Counted from the first letter of the stretch, positions 1 to 9,966 are shown. The stretch: DNA of 64,000 bases from Paracoccaceae bacterium (GCA_024304985.1 JAMWZC010000011.1:36029-100028); one strand, 5' to 3'. Made by a program: numbers and translations. The notes: generated by a model not told the origin, from the sequence alone.

Positions 1-1
1 G

Positions 2-286
2 TTCGGATATGCGACCCTGACCCATCCGTTGGTCCGGGTGGTGGTGATTGGCCGACCCGTTGCCGCGACACCCGCGCAACTGGAGGGGTTCACTCGCGCG
101 GGGCGGGATATCCAGCCTGATCCCGGCGCGCGGCTGGAGGGGCAGGTGTTCACCGTCGGGGCCGAGGGTCTGTTGCGGCTGGACCGCTATGAGCGGCTTG
201 GCGCACGCTATCGCCGCGACATGATGCGGCTGTCGGATGGAACCGAAGCCTGGGTCTATCGGTTATTGCCTGATGCCGCGCCATGA
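2..286 (+). CDS. gamma-glutamylcyclotransferase (AIG2-like), 5' truncated by window edge
   Basis: The reading frame is already open at base 2 and ends with TGA at 284-286, so only the last 94 residues are present. The visible start, FGYATLTHPLVR, matches the FxYGTLrxxxvR nucleotide/substrate loop of the AIG2/GGCT fold. It is followed by the typical region with ...PGARLEGQVF...LLRLDRYE.... Family members cyclise gamma-glutamyl amines or act on related amides; the substrate here cannot be told. The stop overlaps the next gene's start by 14 nt, so the two are probably cotranscribed. Confidence 0.75.
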   Translation, partial: FGYATLTHPLVRVVVIGRPVAATPAQLEGFTRAGRDIQPDPGARLEGQVFTVGAEGLLRLDRYERLGARYRRDMMRLSDGTEAWVYRLLPDAAP

Positions 287-1571
287 TGACCCTTCCGCCC
301 CGCCGCCTTTGGACACGGGCTTTGCCCGTCTGACCGACAGCGATCCCCGTGACCTTGACCGCCATGAGGCGGGCAATGGGCTGATCCACATGGTCTCCCT
401 CATCCTGACCAAGGCGGGGGACAGCCTGATTGATCCCAAGCTGGTGCTGTCATGGCTGCTGACAGTGCTGGGCGCGCCCGGTATGGTCATTGGGGCCTTG
501 GTCCCGGTGCGCGAGGCGGGCGCATTGCTGCCGCAACTGGCGCTGGCGCGGCAGGTCGAGCGGGCGGCGCAGCGCAAGCGGATCTGGGCGGCCGGTGCGG
601 TGGTGCAGGGGTTGGCCGCGCTGGGCATCGCGGCGGCTGTGCTGATGCTGGAGGGCGCGGCGGCAGGCTGGAGCGTTCTGGCGCTGGTGGCCGTGCTGGC
701 TGTCGCACGCTCTGCCGCCTCGGTCAGTTACAAGGACGTGCTGGCGCGGACCATCGCCAAGGGGCGGCGCGGTGCGGTGACGGGCTTTGCCGCTGCTGTC
801 GCCTCGGTTGCGGCTTTCGGTTTTGGCCTGTCGATGGCGCTGGGTCTGTTCGATGTGGCGGTTCCGGTGCTGGCCGGGGCCGTGGCATTGGCCGGGGTGG
901 CCTTTCTGCTGGCCGGGGGGCTGTTCCTGCGCCTGCGCGAGCCTGCGCATGGCGACCACAGCCCGCAGGCCGAGGGGATCGCGGCCCTGATCCGCCCGCT
1001 GCGCGAGGATCGCCAGTTGCAGGTCTTTGTGGCGGCGCGCGCGGCCCTGACCGTGACGGCGCTGGCCCCACCCTTCATCGTCATGCTTTCTTCGGCAGGG
1101 GGCGAGGGGGCACTGGATCAGTTGGGGCCGATGGTCATGGCCTCGACCGCTGCGGCGGTGCTGTCCTCTTATGTCTGGGGGCGGTTGTCGGACCGGTCCA
1201 GCCGCCAGACCTTGGTGATCGCGGGAGGGCTGGCTGCGCTGGTGTTGCTGCTGATCGGTTTGGCGGGGCTGCTGTTGGGCGGGCTGGGCGGCGCGTGGGG
1301 GGCGGGGCTTGCCATTTTTGCGGCGCAGATCGCCTATGAGGGGGTGCGGCAGGGGCGTAAACTGCATCTGACGGATATGGCCGAGGATGATTTCCGCGCC
1401 CGCTATACCGCGCTGTCGAACACCCTGATCGGCGCGGCGCTGATGGCGGGGGGATTGTTCGGTCTGGCGGCGGATTATGTCGGGCCTGCGATCCTTCTTG
1501 TTGTTTTTGCAGTGATTTCCGCAATCGGCGCAGCCATCGCCGCGCGTCTGGACGAGGTGCAGCAGGACTGA
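273..1571 (+). CDS. MFS transporter
   Basis: A 432-residue polytopic membrane protein with about 12 hydrophobic segments and the GRLSDRSSR loop typical of major facilitator permeases in the second half. A conserved-looking hydrophilic N-terminus (residues 1-45) precedes the first membrane segment. ATG 273 is chosen because it lies just inside the end of the upstream gene (14-nt overlap); an upstream in-frame start at 237 would overlap much more. Substrate is unknown. A 154-nt gap follows before the BCCT gene, so it may end a short operon with the AIG2-like gene. Confidence 0.8.
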   Translation: MPRHDDPSAPPPLDTGFARLTDSDPRDLDRHEAGNGLIHMVSLILTKAGDSLIDPKLVLSWLLTVLGAPGMVIGALVPVREAGALLPQLALARQVERAAQRKRIWAAGAVVQGLAALGIAAAVLMLEGAAAGWSVLALVAVLAVARSAASVSYKDVLARTIAKGRRGAVTGFAAAVASVAAFGFGLSMALGLFDVAVPVLAGAVALAGVAFLLAGGLFLRLREPAHGDHSPQAEGIAALIRPLREDRQLQVFVAARAALTVTALAPPFIVMLSSAGGEGALDQLGPMVMASTAAAVLSSYVWGRLSDRSSRQTLVIAGGLAALVLLLIGLAGLLLGGLGGAWGAGLAIFAAQIAYEGVRQGRKLHLTDMAEDDFRARYTALSNTLIGAALMAGGLFGLAADYVGPAILLVVFAVISAIGAAIAARLDEVQQD

Positions 1572-1725
1572 ATCCCCCTCGTCCGGTTGCGTTTCCGGGT
1601 CGTTTTCCATACTGTGACGCGTTCACTGACCGGGCTGCGCGCCAAAGTGCCCCCCGGTCCCCGCCACATGGTGGGGCCAGTGGCGGATCCACCGCCAGAG
1701 AACGACAAAAAGAAGGACAGTGCTC

Positions 1726-3387
1726 ATGCTCGAAGAGGACAAGACACCCCCCGCCGAGGACGAGGGGATTGACGCCATTCCCGAGCCGGAAGGCGAGACC
1801 GAGATCATCGAGACCGATTACACCATCGGTCAGGACAATATCGCGACCCGCAAATGGGTGTTCGAGTTCGACATCCACAACCCGGTCTTTCCGGTGTCGG
1901 CTGTGGCGATCCTGCTGTTCACCTTTTTGACATTGGCGTTCCAGACTCAGGTCGAGCCGCTGTTTGTGGGGTTGCGTGACTGGCTGACCGGGAACCTGGA
2001 CTGGTTCTTCATCGCGTCGGGCAACATCTTTGTCCTGCTTTGCCTGTTCCTGATCGTGTCGCCGCTGGGCCGTGTGCGCCTGGGCGGGCCCGAGGCCACG
2101 GCGGATTACAGCTATATCGGGTGGTTCTCGATGCTGTTTGCCGCCGGCATGGGGATCGGGCTGATGTTCTTCGGCGTCTCCGAGCCGATGTCCCATTACT
2201 CTGCGGCACTTGGCGGCGTCACCATGGGGGAGGACGGGCTGCGCACGGACTGGGCGCCTTTGGGCGGGGCCGAGGGCGACACCGAGGCGGCGCGCCGCCT
2301 TGGCATGGCCGCAACGATCTTCCACTGGGGGCTGCACCCCTGGGCCATCTATGCCGTAGTCGCATTGGCGCTGGCGCTGTTCAGCTATAACAAGGGGTTG
2401 CCCCTGACTCTGCGGTCGGCCTTCTATCCGATCTTCGGTGAAAAGGTCTGGGGCTGGCCGGGCCATGTCATCGACATTCTGGCCGTTCTGGCCACGGTCT
2501 TTGGTCTTGCCACATCGCTGGGCATCGGCGCGCAACAGGCCAGCGCGGGTCTGGATTTCCTGTTCGGTCTGGGCAGCACGAATACGGTGCTGATCGTGCT
2601 GATCATCGTGATCACGGCGATTGCCATCGTCTCGATCATCCGGGGGCTGGATGGCGGTGTGAAGCTGCTGTCCGAGATCAACATGGGCCTTGCCGCGCTG
2701 CTGCTGGCCTTCATCATCATCGTGGGGCCGACGATGTCGATCCTGTCCGGGTTCTTTGCCAATCTGGGTGCCTATGCCCAGCACCTGCCGGCCCTGTCGA
2801 TGCCCTTCGGACGCGAGGATGCGAACTTTGCCAGCGGCTGGACGGGCTTCTACTGGGCCTGGTGGATCAGCTGGTCGCCTTTCGTGGGCATGTTCATCGC
2901 CCGCGTCAGCCGGGGCCGCACGGTGCGGGAATTCCTGATTGCCGTGCTGATCGTGCCGACCCTGCTGTCGGTGTTGTGGATGACCGCGCTGGGTGGCACT
3001 GCCATCAGTCAGGTCGTCGATCAGGGTCTGACATCCGTGCAGGACGCCGCACTTGAGCTGAAGCTGTTCGAGATGCTGACGCATCTGCCGCTGACGGGCA
3101 TCACCTCGCTGGTGGGGATCGTGCTGGTGATCGTGTTCTTCATCACCTCATCCGACTCGGGGTCGCTGGTGATCGACACGATCGCGGCGGGCGGCAAGAC
3201 CAATGCGCCGGTGATCCAGCGCGTGTTCTGGGCCAGCTTTGAAGGCATGGTGGCGATTGCCCTGCTGCTGGGCGGTGGTCTGGCCGCGTTGCAGGCGATG
3301 GCCGTGTCCACGGGCCTGCCGTTCACGCTGGTCCTGCTGGGGGCCTGCTATGCGATCATCCGGGGCCTGATGAACGAACCCCGCTGA
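1726..3387 (+). CDS. BCCT family (betaine/carnitine/choline) transporter
   Basis: A 553-residue secondary transporter of the BCCT family, importing quaternary ammonium or related zwitterions such as glycine betaine, choline or DMSP with Na+ or H+. Family signatures are visible: GMGIGLMFFGVSEP, the FHWGLHPWAIY segment, and the GFYWAWWISWSPFVGMFIAR block with aromatic substrate-box tryptophans, then SRGRTVREF. A 50-residue acidic cytoplasmic N-terminus comes first. ATG 1726 is preferred to GTG 1720 because an AAGAAGGA ribosome-binding sequence sits at proper spacing. A hairpin terminator follows at about 3412. Substrate assignment within the family is open. Confidence 0.93.
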   Translation: MLEEDKTPPAEDEGIDAIPEPEGETEIIETDYTIGQDNIATRKWVFEFDIHNPVFPVSAVAILLFTFLTLAFQTQVEPLFVGLRDWLTGNLDWFFIASGNIFVLLCLFLIVSPLGRVRLGGPEATADYSYIGWFSMLFAAGMGIGLMFFGVSEPMSHYSAALGGVTMGEDGLRTDWAPLGGAEGDTEAARRLGMAATIFHWGLHPWAIYAVVALALALFSYNKGLPLTLRSAFYPIFGEKVWGWPGHVIDILAVLATVFGLATSLGIGAQQASAGLDFLFGLGSTNTVLIVLIIVITAIAIVSIIRGLDGGVKLLSEINMGLAALLLAFIIIVGPTMSILSGFFANLGAYAQHLPALSMPFGREDANFASGWTGFYWAWWISWSPFVGMFIARVSRGRTVREFLIAVLIVPTLLSVLWMTALGGTAISQVVDQGLTSVQDAALELKLFEMLTHLPLTGITSLVGIVLVIVFFITSSDSGSLVIDTIAAGGKTNAPVIQRVFWASFEGMVAIALLLGGGLAALQAMAVSTGLPFTLVLLGACYAIIRGLMNEPR

Positions 3388-3411
3388 ACAGGTCACATAT
3401 CCAAAGACAGG

Positions 3412-3443
3412 GGGGCGGTGCGCGACAGTGCGCCGCCCTTCTT
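3412..3443 (+). terminator. probable rho-independent terminator after the BCCT gene
   Basis: GGGCGG (3413-3418) and the following GCGC pair with GCGCCGCCC (3430-3438) across the loop GACAGT; TTCTT follows. It lies 25 nt after the BCCT stop codon. Confidence 0.6.
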
Positions 3444-3552
3444 ATGTGCGGTTGCAGAATCAACCATGCGCTGATCATCTGCTTGATCTTGTGGGATTAT
3501 CGCGCTTGTCGCGATCTTGGCCACAAGCGGAGCGTGCAGGAAGGGCTATACG

Positions 3553-5481
3553 ATGACGGCGCCGCAAATGATGATCTTCGGCATTCTGGCCCTGACCATG
3601 GCCCTCTTCCTCTGGGGTCGGCTGCGGCATGATGTGGTGGCGCTGGCCTCGCTCATGGCTTGCGTTGTCACGGGGCTGGTGCCCGCCTCAGAGGCCTTTG
3701 TTGGCTTTGGCCATCCGGCGGTGATCACGGTCGCCTGCATTCTGGTTCTGAGTCATGGATTGCAACAATCAGGCGCAATAGACGGGGTTACGCGCAAGAT
3801 ACTGCCGCGAAATGCGGCTCGGCTTGCAACTCTTGGCGCTTTGATGGGGCTTGGCGCGCTGCTGTCGGGTTTCATGAACAACGTCGGTGCGATGGCATTG
3901 CTGATGCCGATTGCCCTGCAGGCGTCGGGGCGGCTGGATATGACACCGGGTCAGGTGCTGATGCCGCTGGCCTTCGGGACAATTCTGGGCGGCATGACGA
4001 CCCTGGTTGGCACGCCGCCGAACCTGATCGTCTCGGGTTTTCGCGCCGATGCCGGGCTGGGTCAGTTCAGGATGTTCGATTTCACGCCCGTGGGTCTGGC
4101 GGTGGCGGTGGCGGGTCTGATCTTCGTGGTGCTGGTCGGTTGGCGTCTTGTCCCGGCGCGCAAGGCTTCGACCGGCGAGGGGTTCGAGACCGGCGCCTAT
4201 CTGACCGAGGTCCGCGTGCCCGAGAAAAGCAAGGCCGTGGGCATGACCCTGCGCCAGATCGAGACCGAGCTGGAAGGGGCCGAGGCGCAGATCGTGGCGC
4301 TGGTCCGCAACGAGGTGAAGATGAACGCCCCGCATGGCGGACGCCGGATCAAGGCCGATGACATCCTGATGCTGGAAGCCGACGTGGACGGTCTGGCCGA
4401 GGCGCTGTCGGCCTTTGGCATCAAGCTGGAACAGCAGGGCGCCTCGTCCGAGAAGGAGACCAAGGCCGAGAAGAAGGAGAAGGCCGCAGAGGCGACAAAG
4501 ACCGCCCGCGCGGCGAAGGATGACACGGTGGTCGCCAGCGTCACGACGAAGGACGCGGACAAGGAGGACCGCAAGGACAAGGACACTGACAAGACCGACG
4601 AGGACGAGGACAGCCGCCGCGACGAGGATATCGTTCTGCGCGAACTGGTGGTTCTGCCTGCCTCTACCCTTGTCGGGCGGTCCGCGCGCGATCTGCGCCT
4701 GCGCTCGCGCTATGGTCTGAACCTGTTGGCTGTGGCGCGCGAAGGCCACCGCCCGCAGGCCCGGTTGCGGACGCTGAAGCTGAAATCCGGCGATCTGTTG
4801 ATGATGCAGGGCCCGGCCGAGGTTCTGTCGGACTTTGCCAATGATACCGGCTGCGTCCCGCTGGGCGAGCGCGACCTGCGCATTCCCGACACCCGGATGG
4901 CGGTGCTGTCCATGGCGATCATGGCAGGGGCTATCGCCTTGGTGACGTTCGGCCTTTTGCCGGCGGCGGCGGCCTTTGCGTTGGGGGTGCTGGTGTCCAT
5001 GGTGGTGCGCACCGTGCCGCCACGCGACGTCTATACCGCCATCGACTGGCCCGTGGTCGTGCTGCTGGCCGCGCTGATCCCGGTGGCGGGGGCGATGGAG
5101 GCGACGGGCGCCGCCGATGTGATGGCGCGGTTTCTGGTCGAGACGGTGGCACAGGGAAATGCGATGGCTGCCATTGCGGTCATCCTGATCGTCACCATGT
5201 TCCTGTCTGACGTGATGAACAATGCGGCCACGGCCGCCGTGATGTGTCCCATCGCCCTGGGGATTGCCGCCACGCTGGGCGTCAGCCCGGACAGTTTCCT
5301 GATGGCGGTGGCGATCGGGGCCTCTTGCGCCTTCCTGACGCCCATCGGGCATCAGAACAACACCTTGATTCTGGGGCCGGGCGGGTTCCGGTTCGGCGAT
5401 TACTGGCGGTTGGGCCTGCCGCTGGAGATTCTGGTCGTGGCGGTCAGCCTGCCCATGCTGCTGCTGGTCTGGCCCCTGTGA
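3553..5481 (+). CDS. SLC13-family permease with two RCK_C (TrkA-C) domains
   Basis: A 642-residue ion-coupled anion or dicarboxylate/sulfate-type permease. The membrane half-repeats show SGFMNNVGAMALLMP with TLVGTPPNLIVSGF, and later FLSDVMNNAATAAVMCP with FLTPIGHQNNTLILGPGG, the paired hairpin/NxT motifs of SLC13/DASS proteins. Two soluble RCK_C domains sit between the halves (about residues 215-295 and 365-440). Between them is an unusual run of about 63 residues rich in K, E, D and A (4441-4629). ATG 3553 follows an AGGAAGGG ribosome-binding site. Substrate is unknown; family members move sulfate, dicarboxylates or phosphate. Confidence 0.88.
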   Translation: MTAPQMMIFGILALTMALFLWGRLRHDVVALASLMACVVTGLVPASEAFVGFGHPAVITVACILVLSHGLQQSGAIDGVTRKILPRNAARLATLGALMGLGALLSGFMNNVGAMALLMPIALQASGRLDMTPGQVLMPLAFGTILGGMTTLVGTPPNLIVSGFRADAGLGQFRMFDFTPVGLAVAVAGLIFVVLVGWRLVPARKASTGEGFETGAYLTEVRVPEKSKAVGMTLRQIETELEGAEAQIVALVRNEVKMNAPHGGRRIKADDILMLEADVDGLAEALSAFGIKLEQQGASSEKETKAEKKEKAAEATKTARAAKDDTVVASVTTKDADKEDRKDKDTDKTDEDEDSRRDEDIVLRELVVLPASTLVGRSARDLRLRSRYGLNLLAVAREGHRPQARLRTLKLKSGDLLMMQGPAEVLSDFANDTGCVPLGERDLRIPDTRMAVLSMAIMAGAIALVTFGLLPAAAAFALGVLVSMVVRTVPPRDVYTAIDWPVVVLLAALIPVAGAMEATGAADVMARFLVETVAQGNAMAAIAVILIVTMFLSDVMNNAATAAVMCPIALGIAATLGVSPDSFLMAVAIGASCAFLTPIGHQNNTLILGPGGFRFGDYWRLGLPLEILVVAVSLPMLLLVWPL

Positions 5482-5541
5482 CGATCCGGCTTGGCCCGCC
5501 CGGCCCGCCGGTCTAGACTGAACGTGAAAAGGAATATCGCC

Positions 5542-6549
5542 ATGCATCATTATTCGCTTCTGGATTTGTCTCCCGTGCCCGAGGGGGCCAGCACGGCTGA
5601 GGCGTTGGCCAATACGGTCGATCTGGCGGTCAACGCGGAACGGGTCGGCTATCACCGCTTCTGGCTGGCCGAGCATCACAACATGCCCGGTATCGCCAGC
5701 GCCGCCACGGCGGTCGTGATCGGGCGGGTCGCGGCGGCGACCGCGACGATGCGGGTGGGGTCAGGCGGGATCATGCTGCCCAATCACGCGCCCCTTGTGG
5801 TGGCCGAGCAGTTCGGCACGCTGGAGGCGCTGTTTCCCGGCCGGATTGATCTTGGTCTGGGCCGTGCGCCGGGCACGGACATGAACACGGCCCGCGCCCT
5901 GCGCCGCTATATGGACGGGGCCGATACCTTTCCGCAGGATGTGGCGGAACTGCTGGGCTATCTGGATGACGCCGCCCCCGATGCCCGCGTGCGCGCCGTG
6001 CCGGGGCAGGGGTCGCATGTGCCGGTCTGGATTCTGGGGTCCAGCCTGTTTGGCGCGCAATTCGCGGCCTATATGGGGCTTCCCTATGCTTTCGCCTCGC
6101 ATTTCGCGCCCCAGATGCTGGACGAGGCGTTGCGCACCTATCGCGCCACGTTCCGCCCGTCCAAATATCTGGCCAAACCCTATGTGATGGTCGCCGCAGG
6201 TGTCTGCGCTGCGGAAACCGATGCCGAGGCGGCTTATCTGCGCAGTTCGCAGATCCTGTCCTTCGCGCGCCTGCGGTCCGGCCAGCCGGGCAAGCTGCCG
6301 CGCCCGGTGGACGATGTCGCGGCGCAGGTGCCCCCGCCCATGCTGCGGATGGTGGAAGAAGCGATGGCGGTGTCGGCGGTCGGGGGGGCGGATGCCGTGC
6401 ACCGGGGCCTGTCGCAGATCGTGGCGCGCTATCGCCCGGACGAATTGATGGTCACGGGCATGATCCACGATCACGCGGCGCGGGTGCGGTCCTTCGAGAT
6501 CGCGGCGGCGGCGCTGAGCGATATTCAGGCAACCTCGCAAGCCGCCTGA
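5542..6549 (+). CDS. LLM-class flavin-dependent oxidoreductase (MsnO8-like)
   Basis: A 335-residue luciferase-like monooxygenase fold protein. It begins with a short [11 protein letters not shown] stretch, then shows [30 protein letters not shown], the [16 protein letters not shown] loop and PVWILGSS, all typical of the single-subunit MsnO8 subgroup that uses FMNH2 or a related flavin. The natural substrate of this subgroup is not established. ATG 5542 is preceded by AAAAGGAA; the extra upstream frame from 5491 overlaps nothing useful and lacks a site. It lies 60 nt after the SLC13 gene. Confidence 0.88.
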   Translation: MHHYSLLDLSPVPEGASTAEALANTVDLAVNAERVGYHRFWLAEHHNMPGIASAATAVVIGRVAAATATMRVGSGGIMLPNHAPLVVAEQFGTLEALFPGRIDLGLGRAPGTDMNTARALRRYMDGADTFPQDVAELLGYLDDAAPDARVRAVPGQGSHVPVWILGSSLFGAQFAAYMGLPYAFASHFAPQMLDEALRTYRATFRPSKYLAKPYVMVAAGVCAAETDAEAAYLRSSQILSFARLRSGQPGKLPRPVDDVAAQVPPPMLRMVEEAMAVSAVGGADAVHRGLSQIVARYRPDELMVTGMIHDHAARVRSFEIAAAALSDIQATSQAA

Positions 6550-6607
6550 GCCGTCTTGCCTGCAGCCGGCGGACGGGTCAGGATACCCCATTGCCGGAGA
6601 CCGGATT

Positions 6608-6979
6608 GTGCAAGACGACGATATTTCAGCCAAGTCTCAGGAGCTGTGCGACCTTCTGGCCGCGCGGCTGTCTCTAAAACACGGTAGCCTTGAGGATCGG
6701 CTGCGCCGGGCCGGGCGACGCCTGCCTGCGCGGATCAGGTCGCAGGGGCAGATCGTCGCCGAGGCAGAGGCGCTGGCCACCCATCCCAAGCTGGCGCGTC
6801 GCGTTGATCAGGCCGCCGTCGCCCGCGCCCATGCCGAGGTGCGCGCGCATCTGAAAGGGATCGACGCGGCCTATCTGCGGCGGGGGGCCTTGCTGGGGGT
6901 GTTGGGCGGTCTGGCCTTCAACATTCTTCTGTTCACCGCCCTGACGCTTGCTTTCTTGCGCTGGCAGGGGATGATCTGA
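6608..6979 (+). CDS. small uncharacterised membrane-anchored protein
   Basis: A 123-residue protein of no recognised family. Residues 1-90 are hydrophilic, rich in alanine, arginine and leucine and probably helical; a single strongly hydrophobic segment at about 95-117 ends the chain, so it looks tail-anchored in the inner membrane with the N-terminus cytoplasmic. The start is a GTG at 6608 with GGAGA about 8 nt upstream. A strong bidirectional hairpin follows directly. Codon bias matches neighbours, supporting a real gene. Function unknown. Confidence 0.65.
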   Translation: MQDDDISAKSQELCDLLAARLSLKHGSLEDRLRRAGRRLPARIRSQGQIVAEAEALATHPKLARRVDQAAVARAHAEVRAHLKGIDAAYLRRGALLGVLGGLAFNILLFTALTLAFLRWQGMI

Positions 6980-6985
6980 CACGCG

Positions 6986-7018
6986 AAACGCCGCATCCGG
7001 TCAGGGATGCGGCGCTTT
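6986..7018. terminator. bidirectional terminator between the small membrane protein and glyA
   Basis: CGCCGCATCC pairs with GGATGCGGCG across a six-base loop (10-bp stem, 6989-7014). It is flanked by AAA on one side and CTTT on the other, and lies between two convergent genes. Confidence 0.75.
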
Positions 7019-7041
7019 GTGTCAAACCATGATGCTGCGGA

Positions 7042-8325
7042 TCAGAGGCCCGGATAGATCGGGAAGCGTTTGCACAGCGCCTCGACCTCGGCCTTGACGG
7101 CGGCTTCGACTGCGTCATTGCCATCTTCGCCATTGGCGGCCAGACCGTCCACGACCTGCACGATCCAGCGCGCGATCTGGCGGAACTCTTCCTCGCCGAA
7201 ACCGCGCGTGGTGCCTGCGGGCGAGCCCAGACGGATGCCGCTGGTGATCGTGGGCTTTTCGGTATCAAACGGAATGCCGTTCTTGTTGCAGGTGATATGG
7301 GCGCGACCCAGTGCCTTTTCGGTGGCATTGCCCTTGACGCCCTTGGGGCGCAGATCGACCAGCATCAGGTGGGTGTCGGTGCCGCCGGTGACGATATCGA
7401 GGCCACCTTTCATCAGCTCATCCGCCATCGCCTGCGCGTTCTTGATGACCTGCGCCTGATAGCCCTTGAATTCGGGGCGCAGCGCCTCGCCAAAGGCGAC
7501 GGCCTTGCCGGCAATCACATGCATCAGGGGGCCGCCCTGAATGCCGGGGAAAATGGCCGAGTTGAATTTCTTGGCCAGATCCTCGTCATTGGTCAGGATC
7601 ATGCCGCCGCGCGGGCCGCGCAGGGTTTTATGCGTGGTCGTCGTCGCCACATGCGCATGCGGGAAGGGCGAGGGGTAGTGACCCGCCGCGACCAGACCCG
7701 CGAAATGGGCCATATCCACCAGAAGCCAGGCACCGACGCTGTCGGCAATTTCGCGCATCTTGGCAAAGTCGATGATGCGCGGGATGGCCGAGCCGCCGGC
7801 GATGATCATCTTGGGCTTATGCTCGGTCGCCAGTTGGGCAATCTGCACATAGTCGATTTCCAGATCCTGCTGGCGCACGCCATACTGGATCGCGTTGAAC
7901 CACTTGCCCGACTGGTTGGGCTTGGCGCCGTGGGTCAGGTGACCGCCCGCATCCAAGCTCATGCCAAGGATCGTGTCTCCGGGTTGCAGCAACGCGGTGA
8001 ACACGCCCTGATTGGCTTGGCTCCCGGAATTGGGCTGCACATTGGCGAAACCGCAGTTGAAAAGCTGGCAGGCGCGTTCGATGGCCAGATTCTCGGCCAC
8101 ATCCACGAACTGGCACCCACCGTAATACCGCTTGCCCGGATAGCCTTCGGCATATTTGTTGGTCATCACGCTGCCCTGAGCTTCCATCACGGCGCGGCTG
8201 ACGATGTTCTCGGATGCGATCAGCTCGATCTCGTGGCGCTGGCGGCCCAGCTCGTCGGTGATGGACTTGAACAGCTCGGGATCGCGCGAGGACAGCGCTT
8301 CGGTGAAGAAACCGGTATCGGTCAT
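7042..8325 (-). CDS. glyA: serine hydroxymethyltransferase
   Basis: A 427-residue PLP enzyme that interconverts serine plus tetrahydrofolate with glycine plus 5,10-methylene-THF, the main one-carbon source. The PLP-lysine motif [14 protein letters not shown] is intact, with the lysine at about residue 233. The N-terminal [22 protein letters not shown] and the C-terminal [17 protein letters not shown] blocks are also present. ATG at 8325 gives the normal family length; the frame stays open 73 codons upstream but without family similarity. It is divergent from nadK across 187 nt. Confidence 0.97.
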   Translation of the reverse strand: MTDTGFFTEALSSRDPELFKSITDELGRQRHEIELIASENIVSRAVMEAQGSVMTNKYAEGYPGKRYYGGCQFVDVAENLAIERACQLFNCGFANVQPNSGSQANQGVFTALLQPGDTILGMSLDAGGHLTHGAKPNQSGKWFNAIQYGVRQQDLEIDYVQIAQLATEHKPKMIIAGGSAIPRIIDFAKMREIADSVGAWLLVDMAHFAGLVAAGHYPSPFPHAHVATTTTHKTLRGPRGGMILTNDEDLAKKFNSAIFPGIQGGPLMHVIAGKAVAFGEALRPEFKGYQAQVIKNAQAMADELMKGGLDIVTGGTDTHLMLVDLRPKGVKGNATEKALGRAHITCNKNGIPFDTEKPTITSGIRLGSPAGTTRGFGEEEFRQIARWIVQVVDGLAANGEDGNDAVEAAVKAEVEALCKRFPIYPGL

Positions 8326-8512
8326 GTCAGGCTCCGTTTGGGGATCAGCGTTGCCTTCGTGTCCTAGTGCAAAGCGCCCAAGGGGGGAAGGGCTGAAAGC
8401 GACGCAGGGGCAGGGACATGCGGCAGGCTGGGTGGCGGGGCTGGCGCAGGGGGGAAGTTTGTGCTTCCATCGGCGCGCGACGACGCGCATTGGAAACAGG
8501 ACGGCCCCCCGC

Positions 8513-9274
8513 ATGACCCTCAAGATCGCTTTTTGCGCCAGCACCGTCCCCAGCGCGCAGGAGGCTTTGACCCGGCTGGTCGATCGTTATGGCGCGGTGC
8601 CCGAGGATCAGGCCGATGTGATCGTGGCGCTGGGGGGCGACGGGTTCATGCTGACCACGCTGCACCGCACGCAGGGTCTGCACGCGCCTGTCTATGGGAT
8701 GAACCGGGGCACGGTCGGTTTCCTGATGAACGAATACCGCGAGGATGATCTGCTGGCGCGTCTGGATGTGGCCGAAGAGGCCGTACTGAACCCGCTGGCG
8801 ATGCGCGCGACCTGTGCCGATGGATCGGTGCATGAGGCGCTGGCGATCAACGAGGTGTCCTTGCTGCGGCAGGGGCCGCAGGCGGCGCGGCTGCGCATCA
8901 GCGTGGATGGGCGGTTACGGATGGCGGAACTGGTCTGTGACGGGGCGCTGGTCAGCACCCCTGCAGGATCGACGGCCTATAATTACAGCGCGCATGGCCC
9001 GATCCTGCCGATCCGGTCGGATGTGCTGGCCTTGACGGCAATCGCGCCTTTCCGGCCCCGGCGCTGGCGCGGCGCGCTTCTGCCCAAGACCGCGTTGGTG
9101 CTGATCGAGGTCGAGGAGGCGGACAAGCGCCCGGTCATGGCGGATGCGGATTCCCGATCTGTCCGGGATGTGGTGCGGGTCGAGATCCGCAGCGCCCCCG
9201 AGATCGAGCATCGTATCCTGTTCGATCCCGGTCACGGGCTGGAAGAACGGTTGATTCAGGAGCAGTTCGTCTGA
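8513..9274 (+). CDS. nadK: NAD kinase
   Basis: A 253-residue cytoplasmic kinase making NADP from NAD and ATP or polyphosphate. It carries the GGDG motif (residues 41-44), the NE pair (113-114, in INEVSLLR) and the [10 protein letters not shown] loop (148-157) that defines the family. The length is typical of the short alphaproteobacterial form. ATG 8513 starts the TLKIAFCAS strand; longer forms would run into the divergent glyA promoter region. It is convergent with the CIA30-like gene with an 18-nt gap. Confidence 0.95.
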   Translation: MTLKIAFCASTVPSAQEALTRLVDRYGAVPEDQADVIVALGGDGFMLTTLHRTQGLHAPVYGMNRGTVGFLMNEYREDDLLARLDVAEEAVLNPLAMRATCADGSVHEALAINEVSLLRQGPQAARLRISVDGRLRMAELVCDGALVSTPAGSTAYNYSAHGPILPIRSDVLALTAIAPFRPRRWRGALLPKTALVLIEVEEADKRPVMADADSRSVRDVVRVEIRSAPEIEHRILFDPGHGLEERLIQEQFV

Positions 9275-9292
9275 CGCGGGTCTGAGACTGCG

Positions 9293-9841
9293 TCAGTAAA
9301 ATCCCACTTCGGCCACCGAGACATCGGCGGCATGGTCGCGCCCATAGGCGACGATCCCGATGCTGCGGACGCTGTCGGGGCGGATCTGGTCGCGCAGCAG
9401 TCCGCCCGAGGGTTTGAAGGCGGAAAAGGGGATACGCACCTCTGTCCAGTCAGGCGTGGTTGCGAAAGGGGCCTGGTAATATTGCCAAGGCAACAGCGTG
9501 CCGCCGGTGCGCAGATGGATGAAATACCCTTCACCATTGCCGCGCGTGCGGATCAGCACGCCTGTGGCGCTGTCCGGTGGCGGGCTGTCCAGCGCGATCC
9601 GCGCCTGAATGAAGCCGCCGCGATTGGCGGTGCTGACCTGCCCGGTCAGGCGCAGATAGGAGTTGCCCTGCTCCGTCTCGATCCGGGCGCCGCCTGTCGA
9701 GACGCCGCCCATGACCTGATCGCTGACAAAGGTCCAGCTGGCATCGGGTGTCATGCGGATCGGATCGGTCATCTGGGCCCTTGCGTGGATGGGCAGAAGA
9801 AGGGCAAGGCTGACAAGCGCGGCGAGCGATATCTGTTTCAT
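9293..9841 (-). CDS. exported CIA30-like (NADH:ubiquinone oxidoreductase intermediate-associated) protein
   Basis: A 182-residue protein with a clear signal peptide (residues 1-22, cut near HARA-Q) followed by one CIA30-type beta-sandwich: WTFVSDQVMGGVSTG, LTGQVSTANRGGFIQARI, and W-TEVRIPFSAFKP. Family proteins include the mitochondrial complex I assembly factor, but bacterial exported members have no established role and may bind carbohydrate or act as scaffolds. ATG 9841 begins the signal peptide. It lies downstream of prpE but is separated from it by a strong terminator, so it is probably transcribed on its own. Confidence 0.75.
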   Translation of the reverse strand: MKQISLAALVSLALLLPIHARAQMTDPIRMTPDASWTFVSDQVMGGVSTGGARIETEQGNSYLRLTGQVSTANRGGFIQARIALDSPPPDSATGVLIRTRGNGEGYFIHLRTGGTLLPWQYYQAPFATTPDWTEVRIPFSAFKPSGGLLRDQIRPDSVRSIGIVAYGRDHAADVSVAEVGFY

Positions 9842-9931
9842 CCGCACGATATGGTGCGTCGGCCCTGCCGCTTCAACGGCGGGATCGGTGGCAAGGCCGG
9901 AATGGATATTTGCAGCAAGAAGAAGCGGAAA

Positions 9932-9960
9932 GGCCCCCCGGATGCCATGACCCGGGGGGC
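9932..9960 (-). terminator. rho-independent terminator of the prpE transcript
   Basis: GCCCCCCGG (9933-9941) and CCGGGGGGC (9952-9960) form a perfect 9-bp stem with a 10-nt loop. On the minus strand it is followed by a C/T-rich tail (CCTTTCCGCTTCTTCTT). It lies just after the prpE stop codon. Confidence 0.75.
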
Positions 9961-9966
9961 AGGGGA

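Noticed and set aside
3444..3632. Small plus-strand frame before the SLC13 gene
   Set aside because: Overlaps a terminator and the start of the better-supported gene; cysteine-rich noncoding-like peptide.
8326..8512. Possible riboswitch upstream of glyA
   Set aside because: No glycine, SAM or THF aptamer core could be recognised in the 187-nt gap.
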